DNA of 64,000 nt from JANTGF01 sp963750735 (GTDB lineage Bacteria > Bacteroidota > Bacteroidia > Bacteroidales > VadinHA17). A program made the translations under genes and the position numbers. The stretch is from assembly GCA_963750735.1 (NCBI GenBank), contig CAVVRY010000006.1, forward strand, positions 310,001-374,000, in the 5' to 3' direction. This document shows, piece after piece, positions 28,977-37,434 of this stretch; within the stretch, counting starts at the first letter, position 1; every line of letters starts with the position of its first letter. A model generated the notes under the pieces. The model saw only the letters and a program-made list of their open reading frames with translations, did no database searches and was not told where the DNA came from.

Positions 28977-29675
28977 ATGTTATCGAAATCTCCAAAATGT
29001 CAGAGTTGTGTAGTGTGCGATATAAAGTCACCACTTTTTAGCTTACTCTCAAAAGAGGAGCTTCATAGAATCAATATTGACAGGTATGAAGTAGATTATA
29101 AATCAGGAGATTATTTATTCAAACAAGGTTCCGCTGCAAATAATATTTTATCCCTCACCAGGGGTAAAGTAAAGTTGTACCTGGAGGGAATCAACGGACA
29201 AAATCTGGCCTTTAAAATTGCAAAGCAATGGGAATTACTCGGTGGTCCGGGCTTGTTTATTGACAATCGACACCACTATTCCGCCAGAGCAATTGAGGAT
29301 GTTACCATATGTTTTATAAACCTGGCCAGATTTAAGGAAGCAATACGGACTAATATTGAGTTTGGAGAATTATTCTGGAAGCAAGTTAATTTAGAAACCG
29401 TTCACCTTTACAATCGCTATTTAAGCAATTCACAGAAGCAGATGCATGGTAGACTGGCTGATGCTTTATTGTATTTATCGTCTGAGGTTTTCAGTGGTAT
29501 TAATTGTGATATAATAATTGAAAAACAGGATCTGGCAGAATTATCAGGAATGACTAGGGACAGTGTGGTAAGGGTATTAAAAAGATTTTGCACGGATCAA
29601 ATTATCCAAATGAATGATAATCATATTGAAATTGTAAATGCTTCGAAGTTGGAAGAAATCTCAAGACTTGGCTAG
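28977..29675 (+). CDS. Crp/Fnr family transcriptional regulator
   Basis: 232 residues. An N-terminal Cys group (CQSCVVC, about residues 8-14) precedes the SPLFSLLS segment, then a cyclic-nucleotide-binding-type beta roll (about 25-120), a long dimer helix and a C-terminal winged helix with recognition segment LAELSGMTRDSVVRVLKRF. The Cys cluster could sense redox or bind an Fe-S cluster, but many Bacteroidota homologs share it without proven function. The effector is unknown. It is divergent from the giant T9SS protein, so it may control it, and it converges with and overlaps the TPR gene by 15 bp. Confidence 0.88.
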   Translation: MLSKSPKCQSCVVCDIKSPLFSLLSKEELHRINIDRYEVDYKSGDYLFKQGSAANNILSLTRGKVKLYLEGINGQNLAFKIAKQWELLGGPGLFIDNRHHYSARAIEDVTICFINLARFKEAIRTNIEFGELFWKQVNLETVHLYNRYLSNSQKQMHGRLADALLYLSSEVFSGINCDIIIEKQDLAELSGMTRDSVVRVLKRFCTDQIIQMNDNHIEIVNASKLEEISRLG

Positions 29676-30986
29676 TTCATTTTTATCACCGTTTTTAAGT
29701 ACCCTTCTTTTAAGTCTTTTATCCAAAATACTGTGAATTGGGAAAAGGAGCAATGCAATTCCTACATTTGCCAATAATTTAAATGCTGGTTCTCCATTCG
29801 ATATTTCTTCAACATAGGGATCGGCAATTACCAGTGAGGATTCGAAAAGAATTAGAATTGCAAGATAGATAAAAGCCTGAGTCACCTTCGGTCCCAGTTT
29901 TATTTTTCCCAGTGAAAATATACCAACAAAGAAAGACAATACGATAATCAGGATTATTGCATACTGGAAATTATTTCGTCGGGTTCTGGCCTCCTGAGCC
30001 TCTCTTAAAGCTTCTCTTTCGGCCTGTTGTTTTATTAAAGTAGCCTTTTCAATTTCATAAATAGTTTGCTGGGCAATGGTTGATTTTCGGGTATTGGCAT
30101 TGAGAATACTATCTCGCATTGAGATATAAAGCTTGTACATTTTTAAGCTTTCTTCAAATTCTCGATTCTCCTGTTGAATATTGCTTCGAAGCAATGCAGC
30201 ATTCCTGATATCATCAGGGAAACCCAGTTCCTGCGATAGCTCCAGACTGCGGGCAGCATAATCATTTGCTTTGTTAAGATTCCCCTTTTTAAGTTCGATT
30301 TCACCAAAAATAAGATTCATTGATGCTAGCCCCCTTTTATTCCCTAAGCTCTCGTATAAGGCAAGTGCCTGCTGGCTATAGTCTTGAGCAATTTCCAGGC
30401 GGTCTTGTTTAATATATTCTGCAGCTACGCTTTTTAAGGCCCTGGCTACAATGATCTTATCACCAATTGATTCTGCCGTATTTAAACTTTTTAACAGGTA
30501 TTCCATAGCCTTTTCAGAGTTCCCAAGCCGGCCATATATCAATCCAATATTTTCGAGATTCCGGGCAACATTTTCATATTCCTCGAATTCTTCATGCAAA
30601 CTCAAACTTTTTGTTAAATATTCAAGGGCTTCGGGATAATTACCCTGCTTCATATTGATCAAACCAATGTTATTTAATAAGCTTGGCATGCCCTGTCTAT
30701 AGCCTATTTCTTCACAGATCATTAAGCTTTTATGATAATTTTCAAGGGCCCGTGTAATATCGCCAAATCGTTCTGAAACACTCCCAATATTATTTAACAT
30801 GGTAACCATGTTGTATTTATCTCCGATTTCCTCAGATAGATTAAGTGCTTCAGTAAAATAGTCAAATGCTTTGTTGAAATCGCCCTGGACGGAGGCCGCA
30901 TAAAACCCAAAATCTCCCATCACATTGGCAAGCATTCTTTTCCCATACAATGTCTCTTCCTCACCAAGAGGTTTTTTTGCCATCAT
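29661..30986 (-). CDS. TPR repeat membrane protein (main intact frame; 5' end disrupted)
   Basis: 441 residues in the uninterrupted frame starting at 30986. About seven tetratricopeptide repeats (for example ALENYHKSLMICEEIG and ALEYLTKSLSLHEEF) run from about residue 20 to 290. They are followed by a coiled segment (KATLIKQQAEREALREAQEA) and three membrane helices near 340-425. The start used here is internal: a coherent N-terminal region with signal peptide lies upstream in other frames (30987-31288). TPR proteins with such C-terminal membrane parts resemble Bacteroidota sensor proteins that have lost the kinase or cyclase output. Role unknown. It overlaps the convergent Crp/Fnr gene. Confidence 0.8.
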   Translation of the reverse strand: MMAKKPLGEEETLYGKRMLANVMGDFGFYAASVQGDFNKAFDYFTEALNLSEEIGDKYNMVTMLNNIGSVSERFGDITRALENYHKSLMICEEIGYRQGMPSLLNNIGLINMKQGNYPEALEYLTKSLSLHEEFEEYENVARNLENIGLIYGRLGNSEKAMEYLLKSLNTAESIGDKIIVARALKSVAAEYIKQDRLEIAQDYSQQALALYESLGNKRGLASMNLIFGEIELKKGNLNKANDYAARSLELSQELGFPDDIRNAALLRSNIQQENREFEESLKMYKLYISMRDSILNANTRKSTIAQQTIYEIEKATLIKQQAEREALREAQEARTRRNNFQYAIILIIVLSFFVGIFSLGKIKLGPKVTQAFIYLAILILFESSLVIADPYVEEISNGEPAFKLLANVGIALLLFPIHSILDKRLKRRVLKNGDKNELAKS

Positions 30987-31288
30987 TTCCTGCAGCTTTC
31001 CATATAAGAATTCATTGTATTTTGACCAGTCTTCGTGCCCTAAACCCTGAGTTATTTGAAATATTGCATTGAATCTGGTTGTGTCATTTTCTGCTTCAAA
31101 ATATTGTCGAAGAGAAGATTCCAGGAGCTCCTATATCACTATCCACCAGTTCTTCAAGAACAAGAGAATCAATTAAATAATAGGCTTTGTCAGCGTATTT
31201 TTGTGCTATTAGGTTTGCTGGAAATTAGAAGAATGAGAATTAGGAAGAAAATCCAATTCCATATTGTTTTAGAAAGAATACCTTGCAT
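30987..31288 (-). pseudogene. Disrupted N-terminal region of the TPR gene (two single-base insertions)
   Basis: From ATG 31288 the sequence encodes a membrane/signal segment (MQGILSKTIWNWIFFLILIL...). Removing one T from the T5 run at 31198-31202 joins it to KYADKAYYLIDSLVLEELV. Removing one C near 31130 joins that to ELLESSLRQYFEAEND, which is in frame with the intact TPR protein. As read, the frame hits a stop at 31131-31133. Two compensable insertions in 70 bp suggest sequence error or very recent damage. Confidence 0.75.
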
Positions 31289-31548
31289 TGGACTTATATT
31301 TTTACTCTTCTGCGTTCATTTGTGTGATTTACAAAACTATACAATTATTTATAATTATTCCAAATAATGACTGTTTATATTTTTTTACTGCTTTCTATGC
31401 TATCTTACTATTTGATTTAGAATTAATAAAAATAGGATTACATATTATTAGATTTTAGTTCATGTTTGCTATCTTGCATGTGGAATAGCAAGGTGATTAT
31501 TTCTCCTTTTTATATCGAATCTTATCAAATTATTAAAAGCATATAACC

Positions 31549-32928
31549 ATGAGTGAAACAAGAAGAGAATTTGTAAAAAAAACAGTAACAGGTACTATAG
31601 GTATATCCCTTGGTGCTGTGGGCTTTAGCGCTGCATCATATAGGCGCATTCAGGGAGCAAATGACAGAATCCTAATGTCGGTTATAGGAATTCGAGGACA
31701 GGGGAAAGGCCATATGGGGAAATGGGGCCAACTTTCATCGAATAGAAATATCCTGGTAAAGACCCTTTGTGATGTGGATGAAAACCTGTATGCTGAGCGC
31801 ATCGCTCTTATGGAAGAGTCTCAGGGTTCGAAGCCAGGTACTGAATGGGATATGAGGAAAGTTTTTGATGATAAGGATATTGACGCTGTTTCATTTGCCA
31901 CACCAAATCACTGGCACGCACTGGGAACCGTATGGGCATGTCAGGCAGGCAAACACGTATATGTTGAAAAACCTAGTAGTCACAACGTTGTGGAAGGAAG
32001 GAAGATGATAGAAGCAGCCCGTAAATACAACTGCATTGTACAGGTTGGATTCCAGAACAGATCCATTAGCAATGTAATGGAGGCAATGGACTTCCTACAT
32101 AAAGGAGGCATTGGAGATGTATATCTGGCCAAAGGATTGTGCTATAAGCCAAGAGATTCATTTGGTAGAGTGCCTGATTCACAGCCACCTCAAGGTCTAC
32201 ACTATGATATGTGGTTGGGACCTGCTCCACAAAGACCCTACAATGAAAAAAGGGTACACTACAATTGGCACTGGCACTGGGATACAGGAAATGGCGATAC
32301 CGGAAACCAGGGACCTCATCAGTTTGATATTGCCCGCTGGGGAATGAACAAGAATGAACATCCGGTTATAATTAAATCTACAGGTGGAATTTATGGGATT
32401 GATCCTGCCGATTGCTCCCAGGAAACCCCAAATACCCAGACTTCACTGTTTACATATGAAGATGGTAAAATGCTGGAATTTGAGACAAGGGGAAGGTATA
32501 CCAATGGAGAATCCATTCTTGACATAAAAATTGGGAATATTTTCCTCGGTACTGAAGGATGGTTGGCTGTTAATGGTTCAACATGGGTGGCTTTTAAAAA
32601 GAGAGAAAAAGAACCTTTTGCAGGTTCCGAAATGGCCAGCACGGGTGAAACTGAGAAGAAATCTGCTTATTTGGCTGCTCCCGGAGGGACAGAACATTAT
32701 GCTAACTTTATTGATGCAATACGATCAGGTAAAAGTACAGATTTGCATTGTGATATTAAGGAAGGACATTATTCATCAGCATTGCCATTGCTAGCAAATA
32801 TCTCCTACAGAGTAAACAGGCAACTTACTTTTAATGGGGAAAAAGAGGAAATTATTAAGGATAAGGAAGCAAACAAGATGCTTACACGGGATTACAGAGA
32901 TCCTTATATTGTTCCTACAAAAGTCTAG
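31549..32928 (+). CDS. Gfo/Idh/MocA family oxidoreductase with Tat signal
   Basis: 459 residues. The N-terminus MSETRREFVKKT followed by a hydrophobic stretch is a twin-arginine (Tat) signal, so the folded protein is probably exported with its cofactor. The Rossmann part has VIGIRGQGKGHMGKW (glycine-rich nucleotide site), DAVSFATPNHWHALG and the family signature YVEKPSSHN with the conserved EKP lysine. The C-terminal half is the typical Gfo/Idh/MocA beta-sheet domain. It would oxidise or reduce a sugar or sugar derivative with NAD(P). The convergent DUF1080-like gene is a common companion in Bacteroidota sugar-processing sets. Substrate unknown. Confidence 0.9.
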   Translation: MSETRREFVKKTVTGTIGISLGAVGFSAASYRRIQGANDRILMSVIGIRGQGKGHMGKWGQLSSNRNILVKTLCDVDENLYAERIALMEESQGSKPGTEWDMRKVFDDKDIDAVSFATPNHWHALGTVWACQAGKHVYVEKPSSHNVVEGRKMIEAARKYNCIVQVGFQNRSISNVMEAMDFLHKGGIGDVYLAKGLCYKPRDSFGRVPDSQPPQGLHYDMWLGPAPQRPYNEKRVHYNWHWHWDTGNGDTGNQGPHQFDIARWGMNKNEHPVIIKSTGGIYGIDPADCSQETPNTQTSLFTYEDGKMLEFETRGRYTNGESILDIKIGNIFLGTEGWLAVNGSTWVAFKKREKEPFAGSEMASTGETEKKSAYLAAPGGTEHYANFIDAIRSGKSTDLHCDIKEGHYSSALPLLANISYRVNRQLTFNGEKEEIIKDKEANKMLTRDYRDPYIVPTKV

Positions 32929-32946
32929 TAGAATTTATATTTAGTT

Positions 32947-32990
32947 ATTGTGCGATAATAGGCTATTTAATTAGTGTATTGTCGCACAAT
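32947..32990. terminator. Stem-loop between convergent oxidoreductase and DUF1080-like genes
   Basis: 14-bp arms (ATTGTGCGATAATA and TATTGTCGCACAAT), complementary except for one pair that can form a G-U wobble, with a 16-nt loop. There is no strong U-tract, so it may be a weak or factor-assisted terminator. Confidence 0.5.
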
Positions 32991-33070
32991 TGGTATTACT
33001 AAATCTGTTCCATGAAATTCACCTCATTAATTCAACCTCACGGAGTTACTCTAATTAGGCTTTTTACTGA

Positions 33071-33713
33071 TTAATTCTTATTAATTTTTAAGTTCTTAAA
33101 GTAACCGTCTGATCCGTTTCCAACCCAGAAACCTACCCAACCCTTTTTCCTGGAGCTGAGTTGATCAATGCTCAGGGAAGCTACCTTATTGTTGTTTACG
33201 AAAACCTCAACCTTTGGGTAATCTACAACAATGGTTGCGTGAAACCAATCAGTAGGATCGGGCACAGGTGAGACCTGGTTCTCATATTTATCAGGGTGAT
33301 TTTCACGCAACATATTCCAGGTGTATTTAGGGTGTGAAATATATTGAACTGAATGGCTTTTTCTCTGTTCATCCTTGAAATTGAAGGGCCTGAAATATAT
33401 TACATCATAGGTGTTGTCATTCAGACCATGAAAAGCAATTCCAACAAAACTTCTTCCACGCACATCTTTTCCTTTAATATCAACCTCAATTATGCCGTTG
33501 GAAAATTCCAGGTCATTATTCCAAAGTAAACCATCACCCTGTGCAGCATTCAAATGCACTTCATTCCCTGGGATTAAATCCCTATTGTGTAGAGTCCATA
33601 GATTAGAATCACTAATCTTTGATAAATCCGGGATAAAAAGATTTTTTTGTGCTTGAGTAGTGAATAAAGGACACATGAGGAATACCAATTAACAAAATCT
33701 TTATTGTTTTCAT
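33071..33713 (-). CDS. DUF1080/3-keto-disaccharide hydrolase-like secreted protein, frameshift in signal peptide
   Basis: About 213 residues. From ATG 33713 the protein begins MKTIKILL, and removing one base at 33689 joins this to LVFLMCPLFTTQAQ, giving a normal signal peptide. Without that correction translation would have to start at a TTG (33688). The mature part is a single jelly-roll domain: WTLHNRDLIPGNEVHLNA, FSNGIIEVDIKGKDVRGRSFVGIAF, DWFHATIVVDYPKVEVFVNNNKVA and GWVGFWVGNGSDGYFKNLKI, as in DUF1080/LamG-like proteins. Proteins of this fold bind or cleave glycans, including 3-keto-glycosides. It converges with a Gfo/Idh/MocA oxidoreductase, which could make or use such keto sugars. Confidence 0.7.
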
Positions 33714-33761
33714 TTTTTTATTTATTAATGATTAAGCGTTCTTAAACGGATCAAGTTTTTT

Positions 33762-34443
33762 TTACAAATCAGATATTTTCCATAGACCCAGACTTTTATC
33801 TGAGAATGCCCCGTCGCCTTCAGTACAGTTTTCGTTGATTATCTGTAATGGTTCAGGCAGGTTAAAAGGCGCCAGGGTTAGATTAATAATCCGCCAATCG
33901 CCAGTTACAATATCAATGTTTTCATCACATTCAGTAAAGGTAGTAGTCAGAATATATTTTGATCCTGTATTTTTTAGGTTTTCAAAGGTTTTAAGAATAT
34001 TATCATTTGAAAAATGAACCAGGCAATCTCTGCAAAATATCAAGTCAACCATTGGAAGTGTGCCCTCAATAATATCCAGATGTTTAAACTTTCTTTTTGA
34101 ATTAGAGTACTTTAACAATATTTTTCTCAATGATTTCAGGAACAATGTCTCCACCTATATACTCATCCAGGTCCAGATCAATATCTTTCATCCAGTTGAA
34201 ATCCCCACAGGGCAGATCAAGCATACTTTTGATTTGTAATTCTGAAATTATTTTTGGTAAATTATCCTGGATTGCTTTGGTTTGACTTTTTTCAGATCCC
34301 TCACCAGATACTGTATTCTTGCCAACCCAGTGATTGGTTTTAAAGATATACGAAAAGCGGTCTTTATATGAAGTTTCTTTAAAATTATCAAGGTTTTTAG
34401 AAAAGAACCTTTTGTCAAATGAAACATCTCCTTTTCGCTTCAT
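33762..34443 (-). pseudogene. Class I SAM-dependent methyltransferase, split by a frameshift
   Basis: Two overlapping frames (34443 to 34102, and 34154 to 33762) join into one protein of about 226 residues if one T is dropped from the T5 run at 34121-34125, giving IIEKILLKYSNSKRKF. Motif I is MLDLPCGDFNWM (aspartate/glycine SAM loop), then YIGGDIVPEII, then VDLIFCRDCLVHFS. The late half has ILTTTF and DWRIINLTLAPFNLPEPL. Homologs methylate small molecules or sugars, but the target here is unknown. It lies 46 bp from the beta-helix protein on the same strand. The coding sequence is otherwise intact, so an assembly indel is plausible. Confidence 0.78.
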
Positions 34444-34488
34444 AATTTATTCGATTGAATTAAAAATTAATAAATATTTAATGTGAAG

Positions 34489-36387
34489 CTACCAAACTTT
34501 TAATTTTAATTTCCCTTTTTCCAGATTTACAAAAGGACCTGCTAAAGTATTATCACCAGAACGCTTTTCTCCAAGGTAGTCATGATCAATTATTAAATCT
34601 GAACCATCTGGATTATCAAAAGGAGCATTAGGGATTTTTGCTTTTCCCAAAACCTCAGAAGTAATTATTTCTGTTTTAAAGTCAAAAAAGGCCTGGTCAA
34701 AATGAACTTGCAGAAAGATATCCCCATTTTCTAAAAGCAGTTTAATTTCAGGATTGAAGCCTGAAGCCTTGATATTTTCTTGCTCCTTCTCTGGAGGCAT
34801 TGCGCCGTTGTAATAAATGTTGTTTTTTAAAAATAGAGGAAGTTTAGCTTTGTTGTATTCCTCTAATCCATATTTATATTTTTCTTTTTTCTGGTTGTCC
34901 TCACCTGCACCAACAAATATGTTATTATAAAAACGATCATCGCCAGAATAGATAGTAGAAAGCCCGGCCACCTCAGTTGAGTGAGGCAGGTGGTATGGAG
35001 TAAATCGATTGGGTTCTGCCCACATATAAACGGTTCCGGCAATTAGATTCTGCACAAAAGCACCACCCTGTGATTGAGTTTTAACACTGGATTTTGACAA
35101 TAGGATATTGTTATCTACTACAAATGGGCCATGGTTTACTTCCAGGAATAAATCTTCCAGGTCGTTGTTGTAAAACAGGTTGCTGGATACCCTTGTGCCC
35201 TGCGTCATCCAATCGAGCCACAGACCACGCCCACAATCATGAAAACAGTTGTTTTTAATGGTCGCATCGATGGCTGCATGAAACTTAATTCCTCCAATTT
35301 CAGCACCTGTAAATTGCCTTTTCGTCCAAATGTTGTAAATGTGGTTGTTTTCAATTATGCTAAAAGCTGCTCCCTGGCTTCCGCAGATACCAGTTTGCTC
35401 ACAATCGAAGATTTCATTGTTTCTTACAATATGTGAGCCTATATTTTCCTTACTCCATCCATTTCTCAAGGTTCTGAATGTAACCTCAATATAATGGATT
35501 GACCCATCAATACTGGGATCGGCTGACCATACATTGTGGCCTGTACTTTTTTCCTTTCCCAAAGTAATACCAGAACATTTTGAGTTACTAATCACATTAT
35601 TTTCGATAATCCAACCTTTGTTCCAGTGTGTAGCAATCATTCCTATCTGCTCTGCTGTTGGTGCTCCCCATTGAGTAGCAGCCTGGCTAATATGGAATCC
35701 GCTGATTGTTATATAATTTATTCCTGGTGTTTCAGGATAAAAACAGGTCCTTCTGGTACTTATTTCAACCAATTCCTTATTGGGATTAAATTCATGAAAG
35801 TTTGCCCAAATTGTTGTAGTATTTTCATCACTTTCGCAATACCATGTGTATTTTGAACCTTTTATGTCTTTCAGTTTTGGGTTTTCTTCCGGATTAGTCA
35901 CTTTTTCAAGACTTTCTTTTTCGTAGAGTGATTTACCATTCAGGAAAACCTCACCAGTATGATGTACCCTGCCCATTCTGTAAAACCAGTCACCATATAT
36001 TGAATCCTGGTAGGGATTGTAATCACCAAAAAAGGTGTTGTCAAGGATGACTTTCCATACCGAACCCTTTTCTTTTTTCCATCCGGTGACTAATTCCGAA
36101 CCCTTGATCTCAACTTTTTCACCTGGAGCTGCCCTGTATACAATTCTTTTTGAGTTACTTTCTCCTCCTCGTATTGGATTTATCCATTCCCTGTATGTGC
36201 CTTCATGCACTGTGATTATATCGCCGGGAAAAGCATGTTCAACAGCTTTTGAGATTGTTTGAAAAGGTTCGCTGGCTGAACCAGTATTTGTGTCTTTACC
36301 TTTTACAGATACATGAAATTCTTTAGCGATTATAAGTGAAGGTGTTAAAAATATGATCAGCAGGAAACATAGTCTTAGTTTTTTCAT
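34489..36387 (-). CDS. Secreted right-handed beta-helix protein, possible glycoside hydrolase or lyase
   Basis: 632 residues with a signal peptide (about 1-21, ending LIIAK). A DUF1565-like N-terminus (FHVSVKGKDTNTGSASEPFQ, then TVHEGTYREWINP) leads into a right-handed parallel beta helix with repeated short N-rich turns (IIENNVISNSKCSGITLG, HIVRNNEIFDCEQTGICG, ATIKNNCFHDCGRGLWLDW). A beta-rich tail follows from about residue 540. The architecture resembles GH141-type and related carbohydrate-active beta-helix enzymes, but I cannot assign catalytic residues. It is upstream of the split methyltransferase on the same strand. Probable job: acting on an extracellular polysaccharide. Confidence 0.75.
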   Translation of the reverse strand: MKKLRLCFLLIIFLTPSLIIAKEFHVSVKGKDTNTGSASEPFQTISKAVEHAFPGDIITVHEGTYREWINPIRGGESNSKRIVYRAAPGEKVEIKGSELVTGWKKEKGSVWKVILDNTFFGDYNPYQDSIYGDWFYRMGRVHHTGEVFLNGKSLYEKESLEKVTNPEENPKLKDIKGSKYTWYCESDENTTTIWANFHEFNPNKELVEISTRRTCFYPETPGINYITISGFHISQAATQWGAPTAEQIGMIATHWNKGWIIENNVISNSKCSGITLGKEKSTGHNVWSADPSIDGSIHYIEVTFRTLRNGWSKENIGSHIVRNNEIFDCEQTGICGSQGAAFSIIENNHIYNIWTKRQFTGAEIGGIKFHAAIDATIKNNCFHDCGRGLWLDWMTQGTRVSSNLFYNNDLEDLFLEVNHGPFVVDNNILLSKSSVKTQSQGGAFVQNLIAGTVYMWAEPNRFTPYHLPHSTEVAGLSTIYSGDDRFYNNIFVGAGEDNQKKEKYKYGLEEYNKAKLPLFLKNNIYYNGAMPPEKEQENIKASGFNPEIKLLLENGDIFLQVHFDQAFFDFKTEIITSEVLGKAKIPNAPFDNPDGSDLIIDHDYLGEKRSGDNTLAGPFVNLEKGKLKLKVW

Positions 36388-36759
36388 ACCTGGATTAATT
36401 TTAATCTGATTTCAGTAAATTGAACAGGACTCGGCTGATAAAGTTACGAAAGCATTATTTCAATAGCAAGCATAAATATTTATCTGTTTTTAATTAAAAG
36501 TAGAATAATTGAACATTGACTTTAAAGATTTAATATTGTATTGAAATCGAACAATAATTGTCCGAAATTGCACATAGTTCTGTATTTAAAATAATTATTG
36601 AAACTATTTAATAATCAGGTTTGTAAGTTTTAGTGTGGTTTGGTATAAATTTTGAGGTTTATTTTGAAAAAACTGAACTAAAGGATTCAATATAGCCTTG
36701 TAGATGAGTCCTGTGAGAGATATGTATTTCAATTCTTATAACTCAAAAACCCTGGTATT
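36388..36759. other. 372-bp AT-rich divergent intergenic region
   Basis: No gene is supported here. The only promoter-like feature is TTTG at 36620-36623 followed 20 bp later by TATAAATTTTG (36644-36654), a loose match to a Bacteroidota promoter reading towards the lipoprotein gene at 36760. Confidence 0.4.
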
Positions 36760-37263
36760 ATGAAAACCAATTTTTATTCAAATTTATTATTTCTTATTGC
36801 TATGATACTTATAGCATCGTGTACAAAGGAGAATGATAATCAGGCTGAAATTATAGAACTCGAAGATTTCTGCGCTATTACTCCTGATGGATGGGAGTGT
36901 GAAGTTGTTACAAGTAATTTTAGTTTAAGTAATATTCCAGCTAAGACAGAGACTCCCATTGCAATTGTAAAATATATTAATCTTAATGTGACCTTTACCA
37001 GATATGATAATGCAAAAATAAATCCCTCATTAAAGCTTGATTTTTATTCTATAGAGAAAAAGGATGCATTAATTGAATTTATAAAATCTCAGCAATTATA
37101 CTCCTGGTGCATCCCAATGTATTATGGAGAAACGAAGGATTACATTATCCTAACTTCGCCCTGCTTTATTAATGGCGGAGCATTTACGGATGAAGCCAAT
37201 GATTGTATTTCTGACTTACATGAGGCATTAAAAAGAATTATAACTGTAAATGAATACAAATGA
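36760..37263 (+). CDS. Small lipoprotein of unknown function
   Basis: 167 residues. The signal ends LIASC with lipid-modified Cys22, followed by an acidic/Asn-rich linker. The mature part has four cysteines spread along its length (FCAI, WECEVV, WCIPMYY, SPCFI and NDCIS segments), which could form disulfides outside the cytoplasm. I do not recognise the family. It stands alone and is followed by a strong stem-loop. The FtsX permease at 37435 is transcribed separately or by readthrough. Confidence 0.6.
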   Translation: MKTNFYSNLLFLIAMILIASCTKENDNQAEIIELEDFCAITPDGWECEVVTSNFSLSNIPAKTETPIAIVKYINLNVTFTRYDNAKINPSLKLDFYSIEKKDALIEFIKSQQLYSWCIPMYYGETKDYIILTSPCFINGGAFTDEANDCISDLHEALKRIITVNEYK

Positions 37264-37274
37264 ATAGACCTATA

Positions 37275-37308
37275 GAACTATTTCCCATCCTTAGGAGAGA
37301 AATAGTTC
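37275..37308 (+). terminator. Stem-loop terminator after the lipoprotein gene
   Basis: Perfect 10-bp arms (GAACTATTTC and GAAATAGTTC) with a 14-nt loop, 12 bp after the stop and followed by a T-rich stretch. Confidence 0.65.
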
Positions 37309-37434
37309 ACTAGTTCTTATTATTTATGATTCAAATCTAAAACATATTAGTGGCTGAAGGATTGTAAAGATTATAATACTTCTTTCGTCTTATATTAATA
37401 CCTTAGTTAAATTTTTATCCTAACTAATTCAAAA

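Noticed and set aside
31056..31367. 103-residue plus-strand frame at the 5' end of the TPR gene
   Set aside because: It overlaps the rebuilt N-terminus of the TPR protein on the other strand, which has a signal segment and continues into conserved repeats.
33762..34443. Two separate small methyltransferase-like genes
   Set aside because: The two frames form one continuous domain if a single T is removed from a five-T run, with each half carrying complementary motifs.
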